This document shows positions 17,839-26,865 of a DNA stretch of 64,000 bases, one piece after another (position 1 is the stretch's first letter; every line of letters begins with the position of its first letter). A program made the translations under genes and the position numbers. This DNA comes from Brooklawnia sp032229645. Its GTDB lineage: Bacteria; Actinomycetota; Actinomycetes; Propionibacteriales; Propionibacteriaceae. The notes under the pieces were generated by a model. The model saw only the letters and a list, made by a program, of their open reading frames with translations, did not search any database and was not told where the DNA came from. The stretch covers positions 310,001 through 374,000 of the forward strand of contig CAVRLB010000001.1 in NCBI GenBank assembly GCA_963722295.1, read 5' to 3'.

Positions 17839-20021
17839 GAGTGAGTCCTCTCGCCTATTTCCGGATCTTCGGGGCCCTTCGCGCTGTCGCGTGCGAGCCG
17901 CGATGGCCACCAGATCGCCCGTCCGATGTCGTAGCTCAGCGCCGGGACGAGCAGGGAACGAACGATAAATGTGTCGAGCAGGACACCGAAAGAAACGATG
18001 AAGGCGATCTGTGCCAGGAACAGGATCGGAATGACTGCGAGCGCGGCGAATGTGGCCGCGAGAACAAGCCCCGCTGAGGTGATAACCCCACCCGTGACGC
18101 TCAAGCCCCGCAGAATCCCGGTGCGGGTGCCGTGATGGACAGACTCCTCGCGGACCCGGGTCATCAAGAAGATGTTGTAGTCGATACCGAGAGCCACCAG
18201 GAAGACGAAACTATAGAGCGGGACTGCGGGATCGGCTCCGGGAAACCTGAGGACATGATTGAACACCAGCGCCGCAACGCCGAGCGCCGTGCCGAAGCTC
18301 AGCACGGTGGTCGCCATCAGTAGCAGCGGTGCGAGCAGCGAGCGCAACAACAGAGCCAGGATGAGCAAGATGACGACCAGTATCACCGGGATGATGAGCG
18401 TGCGGTCGTGGATGGAGGCGTCGTTCGTGTCGATCGCGGTGGCGGTCACGCCACCGATGAGTGCGCCGGGCATGACCTCTGCGAACTCGGTTCGAAGCTC
18501 CCGGACGGTGCGCTCCGCAGCTTGCGAATCGGCGGCGTCATTGAGTGTGGCCTGGAGTAGCACCTTGCCGTCGGCGACGGTCGGATCAGGTGCCAAAGTA
18601 CCCGGCGGACCGAACCCCTGAATGCCATCGGCGGTCACCCGAGCGGCTCCGCTGGGCGATTCGGCGGCCACGACGCTCACGCCGGACACTCCGCCGTTCT
18701 CGATCATGAGGTCGGTTGCGGCCTGCAGGTCGTCCTCGGCGACCACCACAAGCGCCGGACTGCCCGAGCCGCCGGGGAAGTGGGCACCCAGCAGCACCTG
18801 ACCATCACGAGCCTGGGATTCGCCGAGCACCAGATCGGATTGAGCCACGCCGTTGGCGTTGAGACCGGTGGCTCCGACGACGCCGACGGCAAGCACGGCG
18901 ACGGTGACGATCCAGATCGGACGAGCTCTCCGCTTGATCTGCTTCTCTAGCCTGGCCCACAGTCCTTTGGCGCGAACGCCTTGTTCGGCGGCCAAGACGT
19001 CGGGTTCGAAACGGGGGCGGCGTGGCCAGAACGCAGATCGACCAAGGATGAGGAGCAACGATGGGAGCAGGGTCAGCGCGGAGAGCATCGCGAACACAAT
19101 GCCGATAGCGGCGACAGGCCCCAGCGTGCTGTTCGACTTCAGGTCGCTCAATAGCAGGCAGAGCAATCCGGCGATGACCGTGCCACCAGAGGCGATGATG
19201 GGTTCGAAAGAGCCGCGCACCGCCTTCGTGGTTGCCGTCCAGTTGTCGCGGTGGGCACGTAAGGACTCGCGGTATCTGGCGACGTAGAGCAACGAGTAGT
19301 CGGTCGCCGCCCCGATGACGAGGATGAACAAGATTCCTTGAGTTTGGCCGCTGAGCAGCAGCACGCCGGCTTTCGCAAGCCACCACACACTCAGCAAAGC
19401 CACACAGAGCGCGAAGAGGCTGGTTGCCAATACCACCAGGGGGAGCAGCACGGAGCGGTAGACGGCGAGGAGAATGATGAACACCGCAGCGAGCGCCACC
19501 CCCAGCAGTAGCCCGTCGATCCCGGCGAACGCGTCGAGCAAGTCCGCAGTGAAACCGGCCGGCCCCGTCACATGGACCTGCACGCCATCAGGGGCCGCGT
19601 CCCGCAGGGTCTGGCTCAGTTCGTCGACGACATCGCCGACCTTTGCGTCAGATTCGATGGGGACGAATGCCTGCGCTGCGCGTCTGTCGTCGGAGACAAT
19701 CGCCGGAGAAACCGCATCTGCGATTCCTGCCATCATGGGTAGCTCAGCGAGCAGGGCGGAGATCTGCCGTATTTGCTGGTCGTCCAAGTCTTGCTCACTG
19801 CTGAAGACGACGATCGCCGGGATCGCATCGGAGGCACTGAATTCGCCGAGTAATGCCTGTACTTCCGTCGCGTCCGCGGAACTGGGCAGATAGTTCGTCT
19901 GATCGTTGGACGAAACCTCATCGATTCGTCCGAAATAGGGACCGCCCACTGCCGCGCCGACGAGCCACCCCAGGATCAGCAACGCGGGCCAGATCACTCG
20001 AATCCAAGGACGCGTCATCAT
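17835..20021 (-). CDS. MMPL family RND transporter
   Basis: This full-length MMPL exporter has 728 residues with two repeats, each of one helix, an extracytoplasmic domain and five helices. The conserved Asp-Tyr pairs of the proton relay are visible in GAATDYSLLYVARYRE and LGIDYNIFLMTRVREE. MMPL proteins export lipids or siderophores. The ATGATG start at 20021 overlaps the upstream stop; the open frame to 20444 is not coding. Its neighbours (an acyl-CoA ligase and a MarR regulator) suggest lipid or fatty-acid handling. Confidence 0.93.
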   Translation of the reverse strand: MMTRPWIRVIWPALLILGWLVGAAVGGPYFGRIDEVSSNDQTNYLPSSADATEVQALLGEFSASDAIPAIVVFSSEQDLDDQQIRQISALLAELPMMAGIADAVSPAIVSDDRRAAQAFVPIESDAKVGDVVDELSQTLRDAAPDGVQVHVTGPAGFTADLLDAFAGIDGLLLGVALAAVFIILLAVYRSVLLPLVVLATSLFALCVALLSVWWLAKAGVLLLSGQTQGILFILVIGAATDYSLLYVARYRESLRAHRDNWTATTKAVRGSFEPIIASGGTVIAGLLCLLLSDLKSNSTLGPVAAIGIVFAMLSALTLLPSLLLILGRSAFWPRRPRFEPDVLAAEQGVRAKGLWARLEKQIKRRARPIWIVTVAVLAVGVVGATGLNANGVAQSDLVLGESQARDGQVLLGAHFPGGSGSPALVVVAEDDLQAATDLMIENGGVSGVSVVAAESPSGAARVTADGIQGFGPPGTLAPDPTVADGKVLLQATLNDAADSQAAERTVRELRTEFAEVMPGALIGGVTATAIDTNDASIHDRTLIIPVILVVILLILALLLRSLLAPLLLMATTVLSFGTALGVAALVFNHVLRFPGADPAVPLYSFVFLVALGIDYNIFLMTRVREESVHHGTRTGILRGLSVTGGVITSAGLVLAATFAALAVIPILFLAQIAFIVSFGVLLDTFIVRSLLVPALSYDIGRAIWWPSRLARDSAKGPEDPEIGERTHS

Positions 20022-20392
20022 CGCGATCCCTTGGGAGCAGCCGATGGTTTGGGAGGGCGGGGCACGAGTACAGAAGTGGACGCCTTGTACGACTGATAGT
20101 CGGTTTGATCGCGCCACTGACCACTGAGGAGCACTGCGCCCCAAATGGCAGTGATATACGTGAGGCTGCCGATCAGATCGAAGAAGTGCTCGCTTTGCTG
20201 AATCCAGGCCGGGATGAATGCGACGATCTGGACTGCAAAGATCCACGCCACTACGCCTGCGAAGACAGGGACCGCGCCCACCCTGGCGCCGCCGTCCGAA
20301 CCGGCCATAGCCATTGCGGCGGCGAGGGCGAGGACAAGAATCATCACTGCGATCGAGCGGGCACCGCTTTTCGGCTGTGGAGTTTCGGTCAT
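20018..20392 (-). pseudogene. DUF1295-like membrane protein with internal deletion
   Basis: The 124-residue product has helices at about residues 14-31, 40-60 and 73-90. The segment FIPAWIQQSEHFFDLIGSLTY is typical of the N-terminal part of DUF1295 (steroid-reductase-like) proteins, which are usually over 250 residues. Right after the third helix comes DYQSYKASTSVLVPRPP, which reads like the extreme C-terminus of that family. The catalytic middle is absent, with the frame kept, so an in-frame deletion near 20115 is likely. It overlaps fadD and mmpL by four bases at each end. Confidence 0.6.
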
Positions 20393-21957
20393 GATTCGTC
20401 CTCACGTTGATAGAGATCATCGATCTGCTGGGCCATCGCTTCAAGAAACTCGGCTCGGCGAAGTTTGAGAGTTGGAGTCAGACGCAGACTCTCCTCGGAG
20501 AGCTCGGTGATGAGCACCGTGAATCGACGCACCTGTTCGGCGCGTGAGACCGCGGCATTTGCCCCGTCGACGGTGCGCTGCACATGTGCCAGGATCTGCT
20601 TATCGACGATGCGAAGCCCGGCAGTTCCACTCGATTCAGCGCGTATCGCGAGATCATCGGCCAATGCACTGTGACCTCGACGCTTCGCCCACGCGATCGC
20701 CTCCTCGGCGTCCAGGACGATGAGCGCAGCGGCGTACGGCATGTTCTCGCCCACTATGATCGCCTCCGCCACAATGGGATCGGTCGATACCACCTGTTCC
20801 CACGGTTCGGGAGCGATGTTCTTTCCATTCGCAGTGACGAGGCCGACGCCGCGATAGAAGTTGGCGAGGTTGGGATCCAGAGGCGACGCCCCGGAGAGAA
20901 GACAGTCGACGCGACCGCCCATGAGGTTGCGCAACCGACGATAGAAGAGCGGTTCGAAAAGTGCGTGCCGGAGTCTGGGCGCAGGCGCGGGTCGCAGTTC
21001 CGGCTCGTCTTGGGCCCGCTCAAGATAGTCGCCCCAGTCGACTGCGGTTCGCTCCGCCATCGCGAAGAGCAGTCCGAGCCCTTTCTCTTGGGCTCGTCTT
21101 TTCGCTGCGGCACGAATCTTCTCGAGTATCCGTGGCACAACCACCATGAAAGTCGGGCGGATCTCGGCCATCGCCGCGACCGCCGAGCGCGGATCGCCCA
21201 CGTGCACGATCTTCATGCCGGCGTAGACCGACACCAGCTGCAGGCCCTGAGCAAGCACATGCGCCAGCGGCAGAACGATGATGGTGGAGGCGCGATCGTT
21301 GACTACCTCCTGGTAGGCCGCGGCCACCTGAACCACCAGCCGGACGAAGTTCGCGTGAGTGATGCGCACTCCCTTCTGCCTGCCGGCAGTGCCCGAGGTG
21401 AAGACAATGCTCGCCAGATCTTCAGGACCAGCTAAGGCGCTACGGCGATCCACCTCTGAGTCCTGGATCCCGCCAGCCACACCGAGAGCGACGAGGGCCT
21501 CCAGATCACGACCGGAATCGGAGTCGAAAGTCCAGACAAGCACCCCTGGCAAGGCCGTCTCCAGCACGTCGCGGTGCGAGTTGCCAGCGGCCAGCACCAG
21601 ACCCACGCCGCACACGCTCAAGATCTTCTCGGCCTGGGCGGTAGAGGCAGTCTCATATATCGGGACCACGACCCCACCAGCCGCCCAGATCGCAAAATCG
21701 GCGAGCGCCCATTCGTAGCAAGTCGGCGACATTATCGCCACTGGTTCGCCCGGTTCGACTCCCGCCGCGATCAGCCCCTTGGCTAACTCGCGCGCCTGTC
21801 CACGGAAGTCTGCGATGGACACGTCGACCAACTCATCCTGCACGCGTCGGGCGAAGGCCACATGCTGCGGATCGACCATTGCCCTGTTATCCAGGAGTGC
21901 GGGGACCGACCGAAGGTCGGGCCTTTCGATAGTGGGGTCAACAGTCATCTCGCGCAT
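20389..21957 (-). pseudogene. Long-chain acyl-CoA synthetase with internal in-frame deletion
   Basis: This AMP-forming acyl-CoA ligase (FadD15-like) has 522 residues where about 600 are usual. The P-loop-like motif IVFTSGTAGRQKGV lies near residue 188. At about residue 370, SGASPLDPNLANFYRGVG runs straight into VTANGKNIAPEPWE, a join that skips the YGLTE motif, the GEI block, the TGD adenylate-binding Asp and the GRKKE hinge. The lost block (roughly 90 residues) contains residues essential for adenylation, so the product is probably inactive although the frame is intact. It heads the cluster divergent from marR. Confidence 0.85.
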
Positions 21958-21983
21958 CGGGCTCCCATCGACGCTTCTTCCGG

Positions 21984-22007
21984 TCGAAGCGGAAACTGCC
22001 GCTTCGA
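21984..22007. repeat. 9-bp stem-loop in the fadD leader
   Basis: TCGAAGCGG at 21984-21992 pairs perfectly with CCGCTTCGA at 21999-22007 around a six-base loop. It lies within 50 bases upstream of the fadD start, where it could affect initiation or be a second regulator site. Confidence 0.5.
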
Positions 22008-22019
22008 AACGAACGCTAG

Positions 22020-22040
22020 CTTAGCTAGCTACTAGCTAAG
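22020..22040. promoter_or_regulatory. MarR-type operator palindrome
   Basis: CTTAGCTAG and CTAGCTAAG form a perfect 9-bp dyad with a three-base spacer between the divergent fadD and marR genes. Size, symmetry and place fit a MarR dimer site controlling both directions. Confidence 0.75.
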
Positions 22041-22072
22041 CACACTATCACCCTTCCCGATAGAGTTCGGAT

Positions 22073-22639
22073 ATGCCTACATCGTCGGAGGCGAGCAAGG
22101 CCGCCAAGAGTCTCTACAGCGTCGAATCCAGCGACCCAGAGAGCGAGTTGGTGGACCGCTCTGAGCTCTCAAACGCTGACGTGGCCCAGATCAATCGGAT
22201 GATGGCGGCAATGGCCGCGCTCCGCCAGACCGAAGAGCGAATCACGCAAGCATCGACTCGCTACATGAAGCTCAACAAGACCGACATGCGAGCCCTGCAC
22301 TTCCTCATCGTCTGTCGGCACCGTAAGCAACTCGCCACCCCCAGTGATATAGCCGAACACCTCGGCATCACCACGGCGTCAACCACGAAGCTCCTCGATC
22401 GGCTGACGAACGGCGGACATATCACCCGAGAGCCTCATCCATCGGATCGCCGCGCTCTTGTGATACGCATCACAGAAGACACCTACCGCTCCGCAATGGA
22501 CACCGTGGGAAGGCAACAAGCGAAACGATTCGTCGTGGCCGCACGCCGGACCCCTGAGGAGCGCGAGGCGATCATCTCTTTCCTTGATGAGACCGCTCGT
22601 GAGCTGGACATCACGGGACAGGAATGGGCTTCGGATTGA
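22073..22639 (+). CDS. MarR family transcriptional regulator
   Basis: This 188-residue protein has a central winged helix: IAEHLGITTASTTKLLDRL is the recognition helix, and HPSDRRALVIRIT is the wing with the conserved DxR. A disordered N-terminal tail of about 45 residues precedes it. It is divergent from the fadD-mmpL-phr-tspO cluster and has a 9-bp dyad 33 bases upstream, so autoregulation and control of the cluster are likely. Its last 29 bases overlap a possible jetD stub on the other strand. Confidence 0.93.
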   Translation: MPTSSEASKAAKSLYSVESSDPESELVDRSELSNADVAQINRMMAAMAALRQTEERITQASTRYMKLNKTDMRALHFLIVCRHRKQLATPSDIAEHLGITTASTTKLLDRLTNGGHITREPHPSDRRALVIRITEDTYRSAMDTVGRQQAKRFVVAARRTPEEREAIISFLDETARELDITGQEWASD

Positions 22640-22709
22640 CTGCGGGGCGCCAGAAACGGTCCGGTCGCGCAGCGAGATCCCTAGCAGGGTGGACCAGGCG
22701 AGAGCTCAT
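22611..22709 (-). pseudogene. Possible 5-prime stub of the Wadjet nuclease gene jetD
   Basis: A 32-codon frame begins with ATG overlapping the jetC stop (ATGA), exactly where jetD starts in type I Wadjet operons. Its first residues (SRLVHPARDLAARPDRFW) have the basic character of JetD N-termini, and the frame ends inside the convergent marR 3-prime end. No other trace of jetD, a protein of about 400 residues with a Toprim nuclease domain, is found in the window. The link to jetD is inferred from position, not from a recognised domain. Confidence 0.4.
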
Positions 22710-25700
22710 CGGCCGGCCTCCGGGAGCCCGACCTTGGGTTTGGCCCACGAGCGGCCCATAGTGTCCTTGAGGATGTCGTATTCGACATCGACGTGGGGCT
22801 CGATCGCACTGTATTTGTCGTTTGGGGCACCTATGATCAGCTGGAACCCGAGCCCGCGCCAGGCGCCGATGGCGCGCTCGGTGAAGTGAGCGTCCGCCTT
22901 GATCAGGGCCTCGTCGAGAAAGACCGGCGCATAGCGCGGACGTTGCGCACCGGCATCGCCCAGTTGGTAGCGAAGCGCGGCACCCACGATGAACGCGATC
23001 AGCTCCTGTGATTCGCCGCCCGACTTCTCCCCGATGTGGTCGTAGAGGGCCACATGCCGCTTGCTAGCCGCGTCGATGCGCTCGGCGCTGACCCGCACGT
23101 GATTGCGCACGTCGATCAACTCGGCAAAATCCGGAGCGGTACGACGCATCCTGTTGATGAGCCGGGCCATTCGCTCGTAGACCCTCTCGCGGTCGCCATC
23201 GGCTTCGGCGGCCTCAATCGACGAGCGCACGTCTCGCAACTCCTTGCGGAAGCGCTGCCGCACTAGCGACTGACCCTCCCGGATGGTGATCTGCAAGCGA
23301 TGATCGTCGTCGTAGAACGGCAAATCCTGCATGATCAGATTGATCGGCTCGATTCGGTCGCGGATCTCGCGCAATGAGCGTCCGAGTGTCGAATCGAGAT
23401 TCGTCAGGTCGTTGCCTGACAGCTTCAGCAGGTTGTTGCGCCATTCGGTCTCCAGCTCGTGCAGACCACTGGCCTCCAGGTCGGCCAGGATCCGTTCGAA
23501 ATCGCCGACCGATCGGTCGGGGTCAGCCAAGAGATTCGGATTGGGCCAGCGCTCGAGAAACGCGTTGAGCGTCCGGGCGAGACTCTCACGCTGCTCCCCC
23601 AAGCTCTCCTGGGCGGTGGCCTGATCTCCCGCCAGCCGCTGCAATGCGGTTTCCAGCGCGGTGTCGAAGCGCGCCAGCTCGACGCTCGGCTTGCCCGCCG
23701 GGCCCGGTCCGACCAGATCGAAGCACGCGTCGAGATAGTCCTGTTGTTCGGCGGTGAGCACTCGTCCGGCGTCTTGGGCAGCCTGCAAGATGTCTTCGGC
23801 CTGATCGACCTGATCCATGATCGCGGCCCATTGCTCGTCTGCCTGCTCGCTCTGCTGCTTGGCACGCCCGACCTTCTGCTGCAGGCGGTCGACCGTGTCT
23901 CTTGCCTTCGCGATCTGGGCACGCAGCCGAGCGATCTCAGGATTACCCGAGGTCACCTCCGAGATGACGGACGACCAACGGTCGCGCTCGGCCTCGACGG
24001 CAGCGAGATCGACCTGCTCCCAGCTGAGGTCACAGATAGCCCGGAATGCGAGACCTCGAGTTTCGAACGCATCAAGGGCGGCAACCGCCGAACCTGCGGT
24101 CTCGATCGCTTCCACCAGGCGGACGCGGGCCCGATCGATCTGGTCGGCGAGGTCGGACAGATAACGCTGATTCGAGAAGCCGAGCACGTTCTTGCGACCG
24201 TGACCGCCGTGCTCACCGCGATTGCCGTGAGAGATCTGGCCGGCGATGGTCACCGCCATCGGATGCTGCGCGAGTTCGGCTGCCTCCACGACGCAGACGA
24301 AGCCGAACCGCTTCTCGAGGCGTTCTTCCAGCCATCCGGTGAACGGGGTCGCGCGGTAGTCCAGCCTGCCCGGCAGTGTCCGGTCGTCCAGATGTCTGGC
24401 GCGGGAAAGACCGGTGTGTACGCCCTCGAAACGGACGCGGACCGGCGTACGGACCGAGTTGATCGCGCTGCGGAAGTCGGCCAGCCGGCCCGTGTCGATC
24501 AGGACCGTCGTCGCGAACCCGCCGAGGGCAAGGTTGAATGCCTCGCGCCACGGCTCGAACTCGGTGCGTACCTCCACCAGTTCACCGACGAATGGCAGTT
24601 CTTCGGGACCCAGCCCGGCGGCGGCCGCCAACTGAATGCGCGAGGTATCCAGTTCGGTGGGTATATTGCCGCGTCGCCGTTCTGCCTGGCAGCGGTCGGC
24701 CTCCAGCGCGGCGACTTCCTGCTCGATTGCCTGCTGCTGGGCTCTGGCCGCGGCGAAGACGTCCCGGGCCGTGGCTTTGGCAGCGGCATCGGCCAGCGAG
24801 TCCTCTGCTCTTTGCAGCAAGGCCGCGAACTGCGTGGCCGACTTCGGACGATCGGCCCGCACGACCGCCACGGCATCGTGCAGGCGGTCAAGGTCACGCT
24901 GCACCCGAACCAGTCGTGTTTCGACGCCGCGTAATTCGCGCTGGGCGGTCTCCAAGCGGTCACCGCCAGAGGTACGCAAGACCTCGGCGAGACCGTCGTG
25001 CTCGACCTGAGCAGCGGTGGCACGGGTCTCGGCTTCGCGGATCAGCTCGTCAGCTGCGCGCTTGCGGTCGCGCGATTCGGCCTCCACCTCACGTAGCAGT
25101 TCGAGGCGGCGGCTCGCCTGCCACAGGGCGGCCAACGAGTCGGAGTCACCGAACCGGCCAACCTCGTCGATCAGCCGCAGCCGGTTGGCCGCTGACGCCA
25201 TTTTGGTCTTCAGATCGCGGATCGGCTCCAGCGCATGCACCTGCTGCCGTGCGGTGACCATCCGCCGGCGGGTACCCTCCAGTTCGTCGAAGTGCTCGAC
25301 GACCGCATCCGCAGTGGCGAGGGTTTCGGGTTCCTCCAGCACCATGCGCTTGTAGAGCTCATCGACGGTGGTGATCTGCTGCCCGGCCTGGATGCGAGCC
25401 AGCAGGCTCATCGCCTTGGAGCCCGCACCGGACGCCCCGATGCCCAGCGTCGCATGCAGCTTCGCCGAAAACTCCCGGTCGGTGCCTAGCGTCGCCAGAC
25501 CCGCGGCCCGCACAGCGGCATCTCCGAGGTGCTGGACGGCCGCCTCCTCCAACTCGCGCAGATCGAACGGCCCGTCGATAGTGGCCCGCACCCGGACGGT
25601 GTCGTCCAGGATTCGCGCGGTGGCCGGGATATACCAGGCGCGCACAGCGGTGAACCGGGTCAGATCGCGATCGACCCAGGTCATCGCGACCGCAGTCCAG

Positions 25701-26068
25701 GTGTCGCAGCCGTCCCCCCGCAGCACCCGCATCTTGGTGCCGTCCTCGGTGCGCGATTCGTCCAGCTTGCCGCGCCCGTACGAGATGATGTTGCGCTGCT
25801 CGCTACCCCGCGGACGCCCCAGCACACCGCCGTTCGAGGCCCCGTTGAATGGCGTCGTGTGCGGCATCATCAAGGCGATATAGGCGTCCATCAGGGTCGA
25901 CTTGCCCGACCCCGAACCCCCACAGAGCAGAGTCGCGGTAGGTGAGAAGCGGACGCGGTGCGCCCCGTCATAGCCACCCCAGTTGACCAGCTGCAGGTCT
26001 TCGGCAAGCCATTGCTGGCCCCGGGAGGCGGCCGGAATGAGGCCGAAAAGGGTATCCAGCATTGTCAT
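22706..26068 (-). CDS. jetC: Wadjet SMC-like ATPase JetC
   Basis: JetC is the MukB-like SMC motor of Wadjet, which extrudes loops on small circular DNA. It has 1120 residues, full family length: Walker A GGSGSGKST at residues 50-58; long coiled coils at about 280-440 and 670-960 around a hinge; the ABC signature GEKSGGESQ near 1018; and Walker B PVFLDEALIKAD near 1050. Its start overlaps the jetB stop (ATGA). With JetA (kleisin) and JetB (KITE) it forms the condensin-like complex. The nuclease partner JetD is missing downstream. Confidence 0.93.
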   Translation of the reverse strand: MTMLDTLFGLIPAASRGQQWLAEDLQLVNWGGYDGAHRVRFSPTATLLCGGSGSGKSTLMDAYIALMMPHTTPFNGASNGGVLGRPRGSEQRNIISYGRGKLDESRTEDGTKMRVLRGDGCDTWTAVAMTWVDRDLTRFTAVRAWYIPATARILDDTVRVRATIDGPFDLRELEEAAVQHLGDAAVRAAGLATLGTDREFSAKLHATLGIGASGAGSKAMSLLARIQAGQQITTVDELYKRMVLEEPETLATADAVVEHFDELEGTRRRMVTARQQVHALEPIRDLKTKMASAANRLRLIDEVGRFGDSDSLAALWQASRRLELLREVEAESRDRKRAADELIREAETRATAAQVEHDGLAEVLRTSGGDRLETAQRELRGVETRLVRVQRDLDRLHDAVAVVRADRPKSATQFAALLQRAEDSLADAAAKATARDVFAAARAQQQAIEQEVAALEADRCQAERRRGNIPTELDTSRIQLAAAAGLGPEELPFVGELVEVRTEFEPWREAFNLALGGFATTVLIDTGRLADFRSAINSVRTPVRVRFEGVHTGLSRARHLDDRTLPGRLDYRATPFTGWLEERLEKRFGFVCVVEAAELAQHPMAVTIAGQISHGNRGEHGGHGRKNVLGFSNQRYLSDLADQIDRARVRLVEAIETAGSAVAALDAFETRGLAFRAICDLSWEQVDLAAVEAERDRWSSVISEVTSGNPEIARLRAQIAKARDTVDRLQQKVGRAKQQSEQADEQWAAIMDQVDQAEDILQAAQDAGRVLTAEQQDYLDACFDLVGPGPAGKPSVELARFDTALETALQRLAGDQATAQESLGEQRESLARTLNAFLERWPNPNLLADPDRSVGDFERILADLEASGLHELETEWRNNLLKLSGNDLTNLDSTLGRSLREIRDRIEPINLIMQDLPFYDDDHRLQITIREGQSLVRQRFRKELRDVRSSIEAAEADGDRERVYERMARLINRMRRTAPDFAELIDVRNHVRVSAERIDAASKRHVALYDHIGEKSGGESQELIAFIVGAALRYQLGDAGAQRPRYAPVFLDEALIKADAHFTERAIGAWRGLGFQLIIGAPNDKYSAIEPHVDVEYDILKDTMGRSWAKPKVGLPEAGR

Positions 26069-26865
26069 AGCGCTGCCTCCGTTGTCTCCCGAACGGCCGC
26101 CTCGTCGTCCTGGTCGCGATCATCGGCTTCAGGGTCGTCTAACTCCTCGGCTTCGAAATCGGCTGCCGGTGCCACGTTCTCGCCCTGCACCCGATGGGCG
26201 GCCTGCTCGCGAAGCCAATCGCTCAGCTCTCGCAGGCGCGCCGAGCTCAGCACGATCTCCACCAGCGGACTGATCCGATAGCGTCCCTCGGACTTCTCCT
26301 CCAGGAGGCCGTCGCGCTCCAGCCGGGCGATGGCGTTACGAATGGCCTTCTGTCGCCTCGCGGTGTTGCCGTCGGAGTGCGAGAAGTAGGTGAGCACGGT
26401 CTGCTCGATCTCCTCCACGTCGAGCAGCGCCGCCGGCTCCCCCGCGGTCGATTCGCGTTGATAGACGGTGCGCAGATGCACCAGGACCAAGGTCTCGGCC
26501 CGTGAGTAGGCGTCGTCGCGTAGCAGGATGGGGATCTCGGCGTCGTCCGATCGAATCTGCTCCTTGTAGGCAACGCCTCGTTCATGGTCGACAATGAGCC
26601 GGACGAAGAGATCGTTGAGATGCGATTCGATCCGCAGCCTGCTGTTCAGCAATACAGCCCAATCGTCGCGGTTGCGGTCGGCCACCAGGAAGCGGCTCTT
26701 CAAGAGCCGCACCAGCAGCCGCCGCTCGTCCGCATCGAGTACCCCGCGATCACCGGGGAAAAGGCCCTCTTGATCGTTCTCCATCGCGACCGGGTCGATG
26801 AAACCACCATCTGGAGTCGCGTCGAGCGCGATGCCGGAATCTGGGGACAGCGCGGGCTCAGTCAT
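26065..26865 (-). CDS. jetB: Wadjet KITE subunit JetB (DUF4194)
   Basis: JetB is the MukE-like KITE protein of the Wadjet complex, bridging kleisin and SMC heads. It has 266 residues with the DUF4194 core at about 35-215, including LLVRLLKSRFLVADRNRDDW and a winged-helix segment ending in IARLERDGLLEEKSEGRYRISPLVE. The acidic C-terminal tail (about residues 230-266) is probably flexible. It overlaps jetA by eight bases and jetC by four, so the three are made stoichiometrically. Confidence 0.9.
   Translation of the reverse strand: MTEPALSPDSGIALDATPDGGFIDPVAMENDQEGLFPGDRGVLDADERRLLVRLLKSRFLVADRNRDDWAVLLNSRLRIESHLNDLFVRLIVDHERGVAYKEQIRSDDAEIPILLRDDAYSRAETLVLVHLRTVYQRESTAGEPAALLDVEEIEQTVLTYFSHSDGNTARRQKAIRNAIARLERDGLLEEKSEGRYRISPLVEIVLSSARLRELSDWLREQAAHRVQGENVAPAADFEAEELDDPEADDRDQDDEAAVRETTEAAL

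Noticed and set aside
23459..24934. 491-codon plus-strand frame opposite jetC
   Set aside because: Lies wholly within the coiled-coil coding region of jetC and has no family features.
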